A program made the position numbers and the translations under genes. From Agrobacterium vitis (lineage in GTDB: Bacteria > Pseudomonadota > Alphaproteobacteria > Rhizobiales > Rhizobiaceae), in contig NZ_CP118259.1 of assembly GCF_013337045.2 (NCBI RefSeq), positions 2,940,001 through 3,004,000 of the forward strand: 64,000 bases of DNA. The letters run 5' to 3'. Each line of letters opens with the position of its first letter. Position 1 is the stretch's first letter. The notes beneath the pieces are model-generated. The model made no database searches, had not been told where the DNA came from, and saw only the letters and a list, made by a program, of their open reading frames with translations. Shown here piece after piece: positions 36,064-44,561 of the stretch.

Positions 36064-37679
36064 TGCGCGCCTTTGCCACCCTTCTCGACCGCCTCGTCCT
36101 GACCCCGAGCCGCAATGCCAAGCTCAAGCTGTTGGCCGATTATTTTTCAAGCGTGCCGGACCCGGACCGGGGCTATGCGCTGGGCGTTCTGGCGGGAACG
36201 CTTGATCTGAAAACAGTCAAGCCAGCCCTCCTGAAAGACCTAGTGCTGGAGCGGATGGACCCGGTTCTCTTCGGCTATTCCTATGATTATGTCGGTGACC
36301 TCGCCGAAACCATTTCGCTGGTCTGGGATCAGGACCGTGACGAAAAAGCCGAGATTGCCGAACCGAGCCTCGGCGAGGTCGTCGCCCTCATGCAATCGCT
36401 TGGCCGCACCCAGGTGCGGGGTGCCGTGCGCGATCTGCTCGACCAACTCGACACGTCAGGTCGCTTTGCCTTTCTCAAACTTGCAACCGGCGGCTTGCGG
36501 ATCGGGGTTTCGGCAAGGCTTGCCAAACAGGCGCTTTCCGACATGTCGGGCAAGGATGTCGGGGAGATCGAGACGCTCTGGCATGGGCTGGTGCCGCCCT
36601 ATGTGAGCCTGTTTGCCTGGCTTGAGGGCGGCGGAGACAAGCCCGTGCTGGCGACACCGGCTATCTTTCATTCGGTCATGCTGTCCAATCCGGTCGGCAA
36701 TGGCGATCTGGATGGTCTCGATCCCGCCGATTATGCCGCCGAGTGGAAATGGGACGGTATCCGGGTGCAGCTTTCGCGCCATGGAGACACCTGCCGCCTC
36801 TACTCCCGCTCCGGCGACGACATTTCCGGGGCTTTTCCCGATATTGTCGCGGCGGCGAATTTCGATGGAGTGATCGATGGCGAATTGCTGGTCGGCGGCA
36901 CCGCCCGCTCCAACCAGCCGACCCGCAGCTTTTCCGATCTTCAGCAACGGTTGAACCGCAAGAGCGTCACGACGAAAATGCTCAGCGATTACCCGGCCTT
37001 TATCCGTGCCTATGATCTGTTGTTTACCGGCGATCAGGATGTACGAAATCTTGGCTATGAGGCACGCCGGGGGTTGCTTGCAGAAATTGTCGAAAAAGCC
37101 CCGGCCACGCGCTTCGATCTCTCGCCGCTGATTGCTTTTTCCAGCTGGGACGAGCTGGACGCGCTGCGGCACGCCCCGCCCGATCCGGTCATCGAAGGGG
37201 TGATGATCAAGCGCCGCGACAGTATCTACCAGGCGGGACGCGCCAAGGGGCCATGGTTCAAGTGGAAAAAGCAACCGCTGAACGTCGATGCGGTGCTGAT
37301 GTATGCGCAGCGCGGCCATGGCAAGCGCTCCAGCTATTATTCCGATTTTACCTTCGGGGTCTGGATGCATATGCCAGAAGGTGGCGACCAACTGGTGCCG
37401 GTGGGCAAGGCCTATTTCGGCTTTACCGACCAAGAGCTGGAAATTCTCGATAAATATGTGCGCAACAACACCATCGACCGGTTCGGACCAGTCCGCTCGA
37501 TCCGCGCCGAGCCGGATCATGGGTTCGTGGTAGAGGTGGCCTTTGAAGGGCTGAACCGGTCCACCCGGCATAAATCCGGCGTCGCCATGCGCTTTCCCAG
37601 GATTTCGCGGTTGCGGGATGACAAACTCCCGCGTGATGCCGACCGGCTGGAAACGCTGCTGCATATGCTGCCAGCATGA
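36063..37679 (+). CDS. ATP-dependent DNA ligase (cisplatin-resistance type)
   Basis: This 538-residue ligase has an N-terminal alpha-helical domain (about 1-200). The adenylation domain has motif I EWKWDGIRVQ (adenylated Lys229), motif III AYDLLF, motif IV EGVMIKR and motif V PWFKWKK. An OB domain follows. It seals nicks using ATP, besides the essential NAD-dependent LigA that must be elsewhere. The start is the ATG at 36063 overlapping the exonuclease stop; a TTG three bases earlier is less likely. It has no LigD-type nuclease or polymerase domain. Confidence 0.92.
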   Translation: MRAFATLLDRLVLTPSRNAKLKLLADYFSSVPDPDRGYALGVLAGTLDLKTVKPALLKDLVLERMDPVLFGYSYDYVGDLAETISLVWDQDRDEKAEIAEPSLGEVVALMQSLGRTQVRGAVRDLLDQLDTSGRFAFLKLATGGLRIGVSARLAKQALSDMSGKDVGEIETLWHGLVPPYVSLFAWLEGGGDKPVLATPAIFHSVMLSNPVGNGDLDGLDPADYAAEWKWDGIRVQLSRHGDTCRLYSRSGDDISGAFPDIVAAANFDGVIDGELLVGGTARSNQPTRSFSDLQQRLNRKSVTTKMLSDYPAFIRAYDLLFTGDQDVRNLGYEARRGLLAEIVEKAPATRFDLSPLIAFSSWDELDALRHAPPDPVIEGVMIKRRDSIYQAGRAKGPWFKWKKQPLNVDAVLMYAQRGHGKRSSYYSDFTFGVWMHMPEGGDQLVPVGKAYFGFTDQELEILDKYVRNNTIDRFGPVRSIRAEPDHGFVVEVAFEGLNRSTRHKSGVAMRFPRISRLRDDKLPRDADRLETLLHMLPA

Positions 37680-37690
37680 CCATCAGGTCA

Positions 37691-37733
37691 TAAAAAAGCG
37701 GCGCCAGAACCATCATGGTTTCCAGCGCCGCAC
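37691..37733 (-). terminator. Terminator of the CsbD gene
   Basis: Read on the minus strand, GCGGCGC and GCGCCGC pair outside an inner AACCAT/ATGGTT stem, and a T6 run follows. It lies 43 nt past the csbD stop. Confidence 0.85.
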
Positions 37734-37775
37734 CCGCAAGACGACATCATGTCGCCAGACTGCGGTTAGAGTATA

Positions 37776-37973
37776 TTAGTGGCGTTTGACCCAATCGTCG
37801 ATCTCTCGGTCGGCCTCATCCTGGCCTTTTCCATAGAGTTCCTGCAATTTGCCGCTCAATTGTTTGCGATTACCAGCAATAATATCCAGGTCGTCGCCGG
37901 TCAGCTTGCCCCATTGCGCCTGGGCCTTGCCTTTGAATTGTTCCCAATTGCCTTCAACACGGTTCCAGTTCAT
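37776..37973 (-). CDS. CsbD family stress protein
   Basis: This 65-residue hydrophilic protein begins MNWNRVEGNWEQFKGKAQAQWGKLTGDDL, the CsbD signature. CsbD proteins are small general-stress products of unknown mechanism. An EcfG-type promoter at 38058-38082 on the minus strand, 85 nt upstream, places it in the general stress regulon, matching the sigma-B control of the Bacillus relative. Confidence 0.92.
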   Translation of the reverse strand: MNWNRVEGNWEQFKGKAQAQWGKLTGDDLDIIAGNRKQLSGKLQELYGKGQDEADREIDDWVKRH

Positions 37974-38057
37974 CGCGGTCTCCTCTTCCGATTGGCGATT
38001 TCAAGAAGCCCGTGCCGCTGTCAAACATCAGCGGTCCGAGCATGGTAGCATGAGATT

Positions 38058-38082
38058 AACGTCATGCAACCTTGAAGGTTCC
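38058..38082 (-). promoter_or_regulatory. EcfG-type promoter of csbD
   Basis: On the minus strand it reads GGAAC-N17-GTT (GGAAC at 38082-38078, GTT at 38060-38058), the general stress sigma factor consensus of alphaproteobacteria. It is back to back with a second such promoter at 38165. Confidence 0.85.
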
Positions 38083-38164
38083 GATTATGCCGATCTGGTG
38101 CGACGGTAGACGACCGTTGACATCATGCCACGCGAGAGGGGTGACCCGAAAATAGTTGAAAAAT

Positions 38165-38189
38165 GGAACCCTTGGGCTTGAGCAACGTT
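38165..38189 (+). promoter_or_regulatory. EcfG-type promoter of the DUF883 gene
   Basis: GGAAC at 38165-38169, a 17-nt spacer and GTT at 38187-38189 lie 70 nt before the DUF883 start codon. Confidence 0.87.
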
Positions 38190-38259
38190 TGTTGATAGAG
38201 TTCGCGCCGCAGACGGGATAACGGTTTGCGCAGCCTTAAAATCCAGAAGGAGTTCGTCC

Positions 38260-38559
38260 ATGGTCGATATCAATGAAGCCATCAATGATGTGGAAGCAGA
38301 AGCACGGTCCAAGGAACTCGAAGCACAGATCGAGCAGCTCAAGCAGGATGTCGCGTCGCTGACGAGCACGCTCGCCTCCCTCGGCAGCGCAACATTGCAT
38401 CAGGTCGGCGACAAGGCATCGGATGCAATCAGCTCCGCACGCAGCAGCGTTTCCGCGCTGGAACAGGATCTGGAAGATAAAATTCGGGCAAAGCCGTTGC
38501 AGTCTGTGGCGATTGCCGCCGGTCTCGGTTTTATCTTCGCCCTGCTGTCACGGCGCTAA
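38260..38559 (+). CDS. DUF883 (YqjD/ElaB-like) membrane-anchored stress protein
   Basis: This 99-residue protein has a long amphipathic or coiled-coil N-terminal part (EAEARSKELEAQIEQLKQDV). A single C-terminal membrane segment (SVAIAAGLGFIFALLSRR) ends in Arg-Arg. This is the layout of YqjD/ElaB, which tether ribosomes to the membrane in stationary phase in E. coli. Whether this one binds ribosomes is unknown. There is an AGGAG ribosome site and an EcfG promoter upstream. It runs into the holin-like gene after 3 nt. Confidence 0.85.
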   Translation: MVDINEAINDVEAEARSKELEAQIEQLKQDVASLTSTLASLGSATLHQVGDKASDAISSARSSVSALEQDLEDKIRAKPLQSVAIAAGLGFIFALLSRR

Positions 38560-38562
38560 TCA

Positions 38563-38997
38563 ATGTTCGGTTTGCTCACACGTCTGACACTGGTGGCCGC
38601 AGAAGGCGTGAAGCCCAGGATCGACAAAGCCCGGCGCAACGCTATCGCTGGTGTCATTGCCGGGTTTTGTTTCCTGATTGCCATCGTTGCGGCGATTGTT
38701 TCCGGCTGGATCTTCCTGGCGGCGGAGATCGGTGCTGGCCCCGCCGGGCTGGTGATTGCAGGCGTCGCGGTGTTGATCGGCCTGATCACTCTGGCGATCG
38801 TCTCCATCATCAATCGCCGCGAGGCACGCAGGCGGGCATTTCTTCAAACCGCGACGCTGGCAGCGACCGATCCACTGACCATGGGCCTGATGGGGCGTTT
38901 GCCCGGGATGCTGAAGGTCAACCCCATCGTCGGGGTCGCGGCGGTCGGCATGCTCGCCTACTTGTTTGCGCGGAGCCAGGGGATCGGCCGTAAGTAA
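38563..38997 (+). CDS. Holin-like/DUF1469 membrane protein
   Basis: This 144-residue protein has two adjacent hydrophobic helices (AIAGVIAGFCFLIAIVAAIV and AGPAGLVIAGVAVLIGLITL) and a third near the C terminus (VGVAAVGMLAYLFARS). It belongs to the phage-holin/DUF1469 family that commonly follows YqjD-like genes (the yqjD-yqjE arrangement). It is not evidence of a prophage. It is co-transcribed with the DUF883 gene from the stress promoter. Its function in the envelope is unknown. Confidence 0.8.
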   Translation: MFGLLTRLTLVAAEGVKPRIDKARRNAIAGVIAGFCFLIAIVAAIVSGWIFLAAEIGAGPAGLVIAGVAVLIGLITLAIVSIINRREARRRAFLQTATLAATDPLTMGLMGRLPGMLKVNPIVGVAAVGMLAYLFARSQGIGRK

Positions 38998-39107
38998 CGG
39001 CGACGCCCACAGCAGTTGTTAAGTGCAGTCATAACCTCAACCGACGACGGAGCCCTGTTTCGGCGGTGTTCTTTGTCGCCTTGTTTTTAACCGAAAGGAC
39101 CAAATTC

Positions 39108-39620
39108 ATGGCCAAAGTTGCAGAAGTATTGAAGCCCAGAGCCCGGGACGAAAAAATCAGCATCGGTCTCGAAGACGCCTACCGCGAACAGGCCTCCAAG
39201 GATCTCTCCAAGATTCTCGCGGCCACCTATGCCCTGACAATCAAGACCCAGGTCTATCACTGGAATGTTGTTGGTCCGCTGTTCAAGCCGATCCACGAAC
39301 TGACGGAAGAACATTACAACACGCTGTTTGCCGCCGTCGACATTATTGCCGAGCGTATTCGCGCCCTCGGACATCTTGCCCCGGTCAATCTGCAAAGCAG
39401 CAGCAATTTCGCACCAAAGACTGGCGAGACCCAGCATCACGCCGCCATCGACATGGTCAAGGATTTGATCGCCGACCACGAGGCTGCCGTGCGCCAGATG
39501 CGTGAGGTCGGCGAGGCTGCCGACGAAGCGGGCGATCTGGTTACATCAGACATGCTGACAGCCCGCCTGACCTTCCACGAAAAGGCATTGTGGATGCTGC
39601 GGGCGATTATCGCTTCCTAA
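39108..39620 (+). CDS. dps: Dps DNA-protection ferritin-like protein
   Basis: This 170-residue Dps protein forms a dodecamer that stores iron and uses peroxide to oxidise it, shielding DNA. The inter-subunit ferroxidase motif is clear: YHWNVVGPLFKPIHELTEEHY. The start at 39108 (MAKVAEVLKPRARDEK) has GAAAGGACC upstream; the frame extends back to 39066 without family support. I find no GGAAC-N17-GTT site in the 110-nt upstream gap, so it may use another promoter or read-through from 38165. Confidence 0.93.
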   Translation: MAKVAEVLKPRARDEKISIGLEDAYREQASKDLSKILAATYALTIKTQVYHWNVVGPLFKPIHELTEEHYNTLFAAVDIIAERIRALGHLAPVNLQSSSNFAPKTGETQHHAAIDMVKDLIADHEAAVRQMREVGEAADEAGDLVTSDMLTARLTFHEKALWMLRAIIAS

Positions 39621-39638
39621 GAGCATTTTTAGCAAAAT

Positions 39639-39660
39639 GCGGGAGCCGGTTTCCCGAAAA
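39639..39660. repeat. Short rhizobial extragenic repeat copy
   Basis: GCGGGAGCCGGTTTCCCGAA reads in reverse as TTCGGGAAACCGGCTCCCGC. It is of the same GGGAAAACCGG...CCC family as the pair at 47855-47990. It lies between dps and the terminator. Confidence 0.5.
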
Positions 39661-39676
39661 GATACGCTATAACAAC

Positions 39677-39715
39677 AAAAGCGTCATGTGCCTTGCAAAA
39701 CACATGACGCTTTTT
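39677..39715. terminator. Bidirectional terminator between dps and nepR paralogue
   Basis: AAAGCGTCATGTG pairs perfectly over 13 bp with CACATGACGCTTT, with an A run before and T run after. It serves dps on the plus strand and the nepR paralogue on the minus strand. Confidence 0.92.
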
Positions 39716-39754
39716 CTATATTTCCTATCACCTAGCGTGCCATAAACACCGGTT

Positions 39755-39949
39755 TCAGGCTTTATCTGACTTGGACTTCGCCGCCTGCTCAGCAGCATCG
39801 AGCCTTTCCAAGAGATCCAGAAAGTGATCCGGGGTCCCCTCCTCGACAATCTCATCGTAATAGGTTTTCAAACGCGCCGCGATCATGGCATTGGCTTGGC
39901 TCTGCTTTGCCGGAGCCTTGACGGATTTCGAGGACTTTTTTTCGGACAT
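39755..39949 (-). CDS. NepR-type anti-sigma factor, second copy
   Basis: This 64-residue protein has the NepR core YYDEIVEEGTPDHFLDLLERLDAAE at about residues 30-54 (two helices that bind either EcfG or phosphorylated PhyR). The flanks are Lys/Ser-rich. The open frame runs to 40168, but MSEKKSSKSVK is the natural start. S. meliloti also has two such proteins. Unlike the copy beside ecfG, this one has no GGAAC-N17-GTT promoter that I can find. It is divergent from phyR, 754 nt away. Confidence 0.87.
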   Translation of the reverse strand: MSEKKSSKSVKAPAKQSQANAMIAARLKTYYDEIVEEGTPDHFLDLLERLDAAEQAAKSKSDKA

Positions 39950-40634
39950 GATGTCAATGCCTGCGGCCTGGAGAGGGAGTTTGTTATATGATACGCATTC
40001 TATCAAGAAATAGATCGCAGCAAGAGCGATCCTGGTTTTTTGATCCAAGACAGTTACAAACAAGATAATAGCACTATGCAGGACATGGTTTTCTTGATCT
40101 TTATCAAATAGAGATCCGAACATTCGAACATATAAATCAACCGCATCCGATGCATTCACCCTGAACACCGGAATGAATATCGCTGCTTGTTTAAACCACT
40201 GTGGAGATCTATAGCAATTCTAGAAATCCAGGGGGTGTTGGTCGTATCAAAACCTTTTATCCCTCCTGATTGAAAAGCGTTCAATGATGTGAGCGGAAAA
40301 GGATTGTCGCAAAATTTGCGTCTTGAACTTCGCCGGTCCGCTAGCATAAGCTCATGAGCACCATCTGATTTCAACGCATGCCTCATTCCCTCCCCGGACT
40401 CGTCGACAGTGATTTGCCTTGCCCGTTTTAAGACGAAAATCATTGAAGATCGCTCTTCTTACTCTTCTCAAATAACTCAAGTCTCTGATAGATTTGGTAT
40501 ATTGCAATTTCTTCGAGGCGAGACCACTTACAGTTTCTTTGCACCGCAATAGAGGTGCAGGTCATGAAGTGGATAGAATGGATCGATATCGACCGGCAAC
40601 CCGCACGGATCGGGCAAATAGCCGGATGAAATTT
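39950..40634. other. Long gene-free region between the nepR paralogue and phyR
   Basis: About 685 nt hold no credible protein gene. The frames present have no family features and are AT-rich with poor codon use. Upstream control of both divergent genes lies here, and there is room for a small RNA, but I see no strong hairpin with a T run to support one. Confidence 0.55.
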
Positions 40635-40659
40635 GGAACTTTTTTTGGATCCCCACGTT
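40635..40659 (+). promoter_or_regulatory. EcfG-type promoter of phyR
   Basis: GGAAC at 40635-40639, a 17-nt spacer and GTT at 40657-40659 lie 45 nt before the phyR start. This is positive autoregulation of the stress switch. Confidence 0.88.
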
Positions 40660-40703
40660 TGCTAGCGAGTTTATGCTGCATTCGTGCAAACTGGAGAAGC
40701 TGA

Positions 40704-41498
40704 ATGTCCCTTACCACCCGCGTCGCTGCTCATATTCCTTATTTGAGGCGATATGCCCGAGCTGTCACGGGCTCGCAGACATCGGGCGACGCCTATGTCG
40801 CCGCTGTTCTGGAGGCTCTGATCGCCGATCTTTCGGTCTATCCCGAAGCCAGCAGTGATCGGGTTTCGCTTTATAAACTGTTTGTCACGATTTTCGGCTC
40901 GACCCATGTCGAAATCCGGCCGATGACCTCGCCTTTCGCCTGGGAAAAACGGGCCGCCTCCAATCTATTGGCCGTTCCTCCGCGTGAGCGCCATGCTTTC
41001 CTGCTGATATCAGTCGAAGGCTTTACCTATGAGGAAGCCGCAGAAGTGCTCGGCGTCAGCGACAGCGAATTCCGGGGTCTGTTTAACCAGGCCGCCGTGG
41101 AAATCTCCCGCCAGGTGGCAACCGACATCATGATCATCGAAGACGAACCGCTGATCGCGCTCGATATTGAGCAGATGGTGGAGGATCTCGGTCATCGCGT
41201 GACTGGCATTGCCCGCACCCACAAGGAAGCCGTGGAGCTTTATGGCCGAACCAACCCGAAAATGGTGCTTGCCGACATCCAGCTTGCCGATGGAAGCTCC
41301 GGCATCGACGCGATCAACGATATCCTGAAGGTGGATACCGTGCCGGTGATCTTCATTACCGCCTTCCCGGAGCGTTTGCTGACTGGCGAGCGGCCAGAAC
41401 CTGCGTTTCTCGTCACCAAGCCGTTCAATCCCGATATGGTCAAGGCACTGATCAGCCAGGCACTGTTCTTCAACGAACATGCCAAACAGGATGCCTGA
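40704..41498 (+). CDS. phyR: PhyR general stress response regulator
   Basis: This 264-residue anti-anti-sigma factor has an N-terminal sigma-like domain (about 1-138; region-4-like GFTYEEAAEVLGVSDSEFRGL). It is fused to a receiver domain (about 141-260; IIEDEP acidic pocket, phospho-acceptor Asp191 in VLADIQLADG, Lys in LVTKPFNP). When phosphorylated, it binds NepR and frees EcfG. It is preceded by an EcfG promoter. A histidine kinase gene follows on the same strand, and nepR-ecfG lies 3.7 kb further on. Confidence 0.96.
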   Translation: MSLTTRVAAHIPYLRRYARAVTGSQTSGDAYVAAVLEALIADLSVYPEASSDRVSLYKLFVTIFGSTHVEIRPMTSPFAWEKRAASNLLAVPPRERHAFLLISVEGFTYEEAAEVLGVSDSEFRGLFNQAAVEISRQVATDIMIIEDEPLIALDIEQMVEDLGHRVTGIARTHKEAVELYGRTNPKMVLADIQLADGSSGIDAINDILKVDTVPVIFITAFPERLLTGERPEPAFLVTKPFNPDMVKALISQALFFNEHAKQDA

Positions 41499-41675
41499 GG
41501 GCGGGGCCATGCGATTTTGGACCGGTCTGGTTCGGCATCGCAATCAATGAGGGGATAGCGTCAAAGCACGAGGCGCCGGATAAAACGGGTCGTCATTGCG
41601 ATGTTGGTGAAACTATGCAGGCGCATGGATGCCGCGCGCCCTTGAAAAAGGGCTACCGCCGCTGGAGAGAAGCAC

Positions 41676-42671
41676 TTGGTAAATCGGTTGACATGGTTCG
41701 AACCGCAGCGTGCTGACAGGCCCTTGCGTGAGTTCTTCATCACAGCCCTGCTGGATATTGGCGCAAGTCTGACCCTTCAGGATATGGACGGGCGCTATAT
41801 CTGCATTACATCCCTGCCTCAGCGCTGGCCGCTCGCCCATGGCGAAGAACCCAGTGACGACTCGATTTTCGGACCCGAAATCGGCGCCCAGTTGCGGGAG
41901 CTGAAAGCCGGGCTGGTGGAGGCGGACCAGGGAGCGGAACTGAGTGTGGAGCCGGGCGACGACACGGTGTTTGAATTTCGCTGCCGAATGATCCGCATCA
42001 GCCCGGAAGACGTCTGCATGATGACGATCCTGGTAGACCGGACCGAGGAAAAACGCCGCGAACGGCTGTTGCGTGCGCTATTGCGTGAAGTCAGCCACCG
42101 TTCGAAAAACCTGCTGGCGATTATTCAAAGCATCGCTTTCCAGACGGCCCGGTATTCCGGGACGCTCGACCAGTTTCTGGGCAAGTTTCGTGGCAGGCTG
42201 CATGCACTGTCGATGTCGCAGGACCTGATTACCGATTCCAGTTGGCGTGGCGCTTATTTCCAGGATCTCGTCCGCCAGCAATTGGAAAAATACGTGCCGG
42301 AAACGGCAAATCTTGTTCAGGTATCCGGTGACAATGTTCTGCTGTCACCCAATGCATCTCTGCATATCGGGCTCGCCCTGCATGAACTGATCGTCAACGC
42401 GGTCAGCCACGGCGACTTCATCAGCCAACGCAAGAAAATCGAGGTCTCCTGTCATCAGCAATGGACACGCAATGGCGAGGAAATCAGGGTGACCTGGAAC
42501 GAGCCGATTGAAACGCTGGCCGGCGAGGATCTGGAACGCGCCAGGGGACGGTTCGGCAGCACGGTGCTCGAACGTGTTGTGCCCGCCTCCGTCAACGGCC
42601 ATGTCGTCCACCGTTTCGACAAGGACAGCGTCTATTACGAACTGACCTTTCCAGTCGAACTGCATGAATAA
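41676..42671 (+). CDS. HWE/HisKA_2-type sensor histidine kinase
   Basis: This 331-residue cytoplasmic kinase has an N-terminal PAS-like sensor part (about 10-125, DIGASLTLQDMDGRYICITS) and no membrane segment. The phospho-acceptor is His141 in LLREVSHRSKNLLAIIQSIA. The ATPase domain has HELIVNAVSHGD and the W-x-E of HWE kinases (VTWNEP). Such kinases commonly phosphorylate PhyR, and it lies directly downstream of phyR (178 nt). The start I prefer is a TTG at 41676 with GGAGAG 5-9 nt upstream. The signal it senses is unknown. Confidence 0.88.
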   Translation: MVNRLTWFEPQRADRPLREFFITALLDIGASLTLQDMDGRYICITSLPQRWPLAHGEEPSDDSIFGPEIGAQLRELKAGLVEADQGAELSVEPGDDTVFEFRCRMIRISPEDVCMMTILVDRTEEKRRERLLRALLREVSHRSKNLLAIIQSIAFQTARYSGTLDQFLGKFRGRLHALSMSQDLITDSSWRGAYFQDLVRQQLEKYVPETANLVQVSGDNVLLSPNASLHIGLALHELIVNAVSHGDFISQRKKIEVSCHQQWTRNGEEIRVTWNEPIETLAGEDLERARGRFGSTVLERVVPASVNGHVVHRFDKDSVYYELTFPVELHE

Positions 42672-42920
42672 CTGTATTTCACGCTGCGATCCCTGACCAG
42701 GGAACCTATTCCTCTTGCCAGTCTTTTGTGAATGCGGGCTTTCGTGAGTGCCGGCTTTTGTGAGTGCGTTTACACGCCGCAACACTGCACCCCGCCGCAA
42801 TATGGCGCATCGGAAACGATGCACGTCCGCTTGCGATACAATTCAAACCTGCTGCATAATCCTGTCGCGACACCATACCGGGTTGCGAGCGATTGTGCAG
42901 GAGCGAGCCATGGAGCCCTG

Positions 42921-43988
42921 ATGCGCCTCTTTAATTGTTCCAATTGCAGAAACATGGTGTTCTTCGATAACACCCAATGCCTGTCCTGCCATTCCCTGCT
43001 GGGTTTTCGCCCATCCGATAACGGGTTTATTGCCATTGATTCCAGTAATGCTGCGCTGATTGATGGCGTGCCGCAGCAGGGCTTTATCCGGCTCTGCGCC
43101 AATGCGCGCTATGATGCCTGCAATTGGCTGGTCGAGGACGGCGAGGAATTTTGTCTCGCCTGCCGCCACAATCTGGTTATTCCGGATCTCTCCAGTGGCG
43201 ACAATCTCGAAAACTGGCGCAAGATCGAGAATGCCAAGCATGTGTTGTTTTATTCGCTCCAGCGTTTCGGCCTTTCATTGGTCACCCGCACCGAAGCAAC
43301 CCCGGACGGACTGGCGTTCGAGTTCCTGGAAGACGATTCAGCCCGCACCGGCGGGCAGCCCGTCATGACCGGCCATGATTCAGGCCTGATCACCCTGAAT
43401 ATCGCCGAGGGCTCAGATGCGGAGCGTGAAGCAAGGCGCGTCGCGCTGGGCGAACCGTTTCGGACCCTGATTGGACATTTCCGCCACGAAGTTGGCCATT
43501 ACTACTGGAATGTCCTGGTGCGCGACGGCAACCAACTGGCGCAATGCCGGGCAATTTTCGGCAATGACGAAGAAGATTACGGCGAAGCCCTGCAACGGCA
43601 TTATGCCAATGGACCGGTTCCGGGCTGGGAGGGCAGCTTCATCAGCGCCTATGCCGCCAGCCACCCCTGGGAAGATTTCGCCGAAACCTGGGCGCACTAC
43701 ATCCATATTGTCGATGCCCTGGAAACAGCCTACGCCTTCGGCCTGCGCACCCGTCCGATCATCGACGAACAAAGCCTGACCGTGAAAGTCGATTTCGACC
43801 CCTATAGAGTGGATGGTGTCAGAGCCCTGATCGATGCATGGGTTCCGCTGACAGTCGCCGTCAACAGTATCAACCGCAGCATGGGTCAACCGGATCTCTA
43901 CCCCTTTGTGCTGTCGGCGCCCGTCTTGGTGAAACTGCAATATATCCATGATCTCATTCATGGGGCCACGCATAAAGCCGACATCTGA
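42921..43988 (+). CDS. Zinc-ribbon metallopeptidase-like protein (COG4307 type)
   Basis: This 355-residue protein has N-terminal Cys pairs (CSNCRN, CLSCHS, then CNWL and CLACRH), which should form one or two zinc ribbons. A metallopeptidase HExxH motif follows in HFRHEVGHYYWNVLV, with a downstream acidic segment (PWEDFAETWAHYIHI) that can supply the third ligand. The family is widespread in rhizobia but its substrates are not known. The longer frame from 42732 lacks family features, so I start at MRLFNCSNC. A near-miss EcfG site at 42701 (last motif CTT) is not counted. Confidence 0.82.
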   Translation: MRLFNCSNCRNMVFFDNTQCLSCHSLLGFRPSDNGFIAIDSSNAALIDGVPQQGFIRLCANARYDACNWLVEDGEEFCLACRHNLVIPDLSSGDNLENWRKIENAKHVLFYSLQRFGLSLVTRTEATPDGLAFEFLEDDSARTGGQPVMTGHDSGLITLNIAEGSDAEREARRVALGEPFRTLIGHFRHEVGHYYWNVLVRDGNQLAQCRAIFGNDEEDYGEALQRHYANGPVPGWEGSFISAYAASHPWEDFAETWAHYIHIVDALETAYAFGLRTRPIIDEQSLTVKVDFDPYRVDGVRALIDAWVPLTVAVNSINRSMGQPDLYPFVLSAPVLVKLQYIHDLIHGATHKADI

Positions 43989-44152
43989 CATCGACCTGCA
44001 TCGGGAAACCTATCGGTTTCCCCGATGCACTCGCAACTGGTCACTGTGATATTTTTGCGACAGTACGCCCACGTTGCCCTTCTCCCGCCAGCGCCATCAG
44101 GAACAAGCGAATAGCCGGGCCGTTACCCTCTTGAAGGGTAAGGAGATTGGCC

Positions 44153-44467
44153 ATGATGAGCTTTGCGGCAATAATGGTGATTGTTGCTTGTCATCCCGAA
44201 CGAACGGATTGCATAGACCGGCCAGTCGCAGTGATCGACTATGCCGATGCAAACCTGTGCCGGGCAGATCTGCCGGAAAAATTGCGTCGTCTGGAAGGCT
44301 ATGCCCTGAAGATGTATGGGGATTGTATTCCCATCGCGCCCGGCTTGCTGGCAGGAAAAACCGGCATTCGCTCCATCATGGGAGTGAGCGAACTGCAAGC
44401 GCTAAAAAGCCAGGGCGGTTCCCAAAAACAGGTGCAGGCTGTGGCCCTGGACAATAACCGCTTCTGA
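44153..44467 (+). CDS. Small hypothetical exported protein
   Basis: This 104-residue protein has no family I recognise. It starts at the ATG at 44153, which has an AAGGAG ribosome site 8 nt upstream. The N terminus MMSFAAIMVIVAC could be a short signal or lipoprotein-like segment ending at Cys. Further Cys residues (CID, CRAD, GDCIP) suggest disulfides in the periplasm. It is followed by a strong terminator. Coding potential is moderate, and it could be missing from other genomes. Confidence 0.5.
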   Translation: MMSFAAIMVIVACHPERTDCIDRPVAVIDYADANLCRADLPEKLRRLEGYALKMYGDCIPIAPGLLAGKTGIRSIMGVSELQALKSQGGSQKQVQAVALDNNRF

Positions 44468-44561
44468 AATTTTTCAGATACCCATAAAACCCTGGACACG
44501 CCAAGGGCATTGTGAGGTGTGTCACACGCTCGCTTTGCTTTCCATTGCAGTCCGCAAACGC

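Noticed and set aside
38563..38997. Phage holin as a sign of a prophage
   Set aside because: The gene follows a DUF883 gene behind a stress promoter, the usual chromosomal pairing, and no other phage genes are near.
40156..40443. 95-codon minus-strand frame in the nepR/phyR gap
   Set aside because: No family features, atypical composition and no ribosome site; it is most likely chance.
42701..42725. EcfG promoter before the metallopeptidase gene
   Set aside because: GGAAC is present, but the second motif at the right distance is CTT, not GTT.
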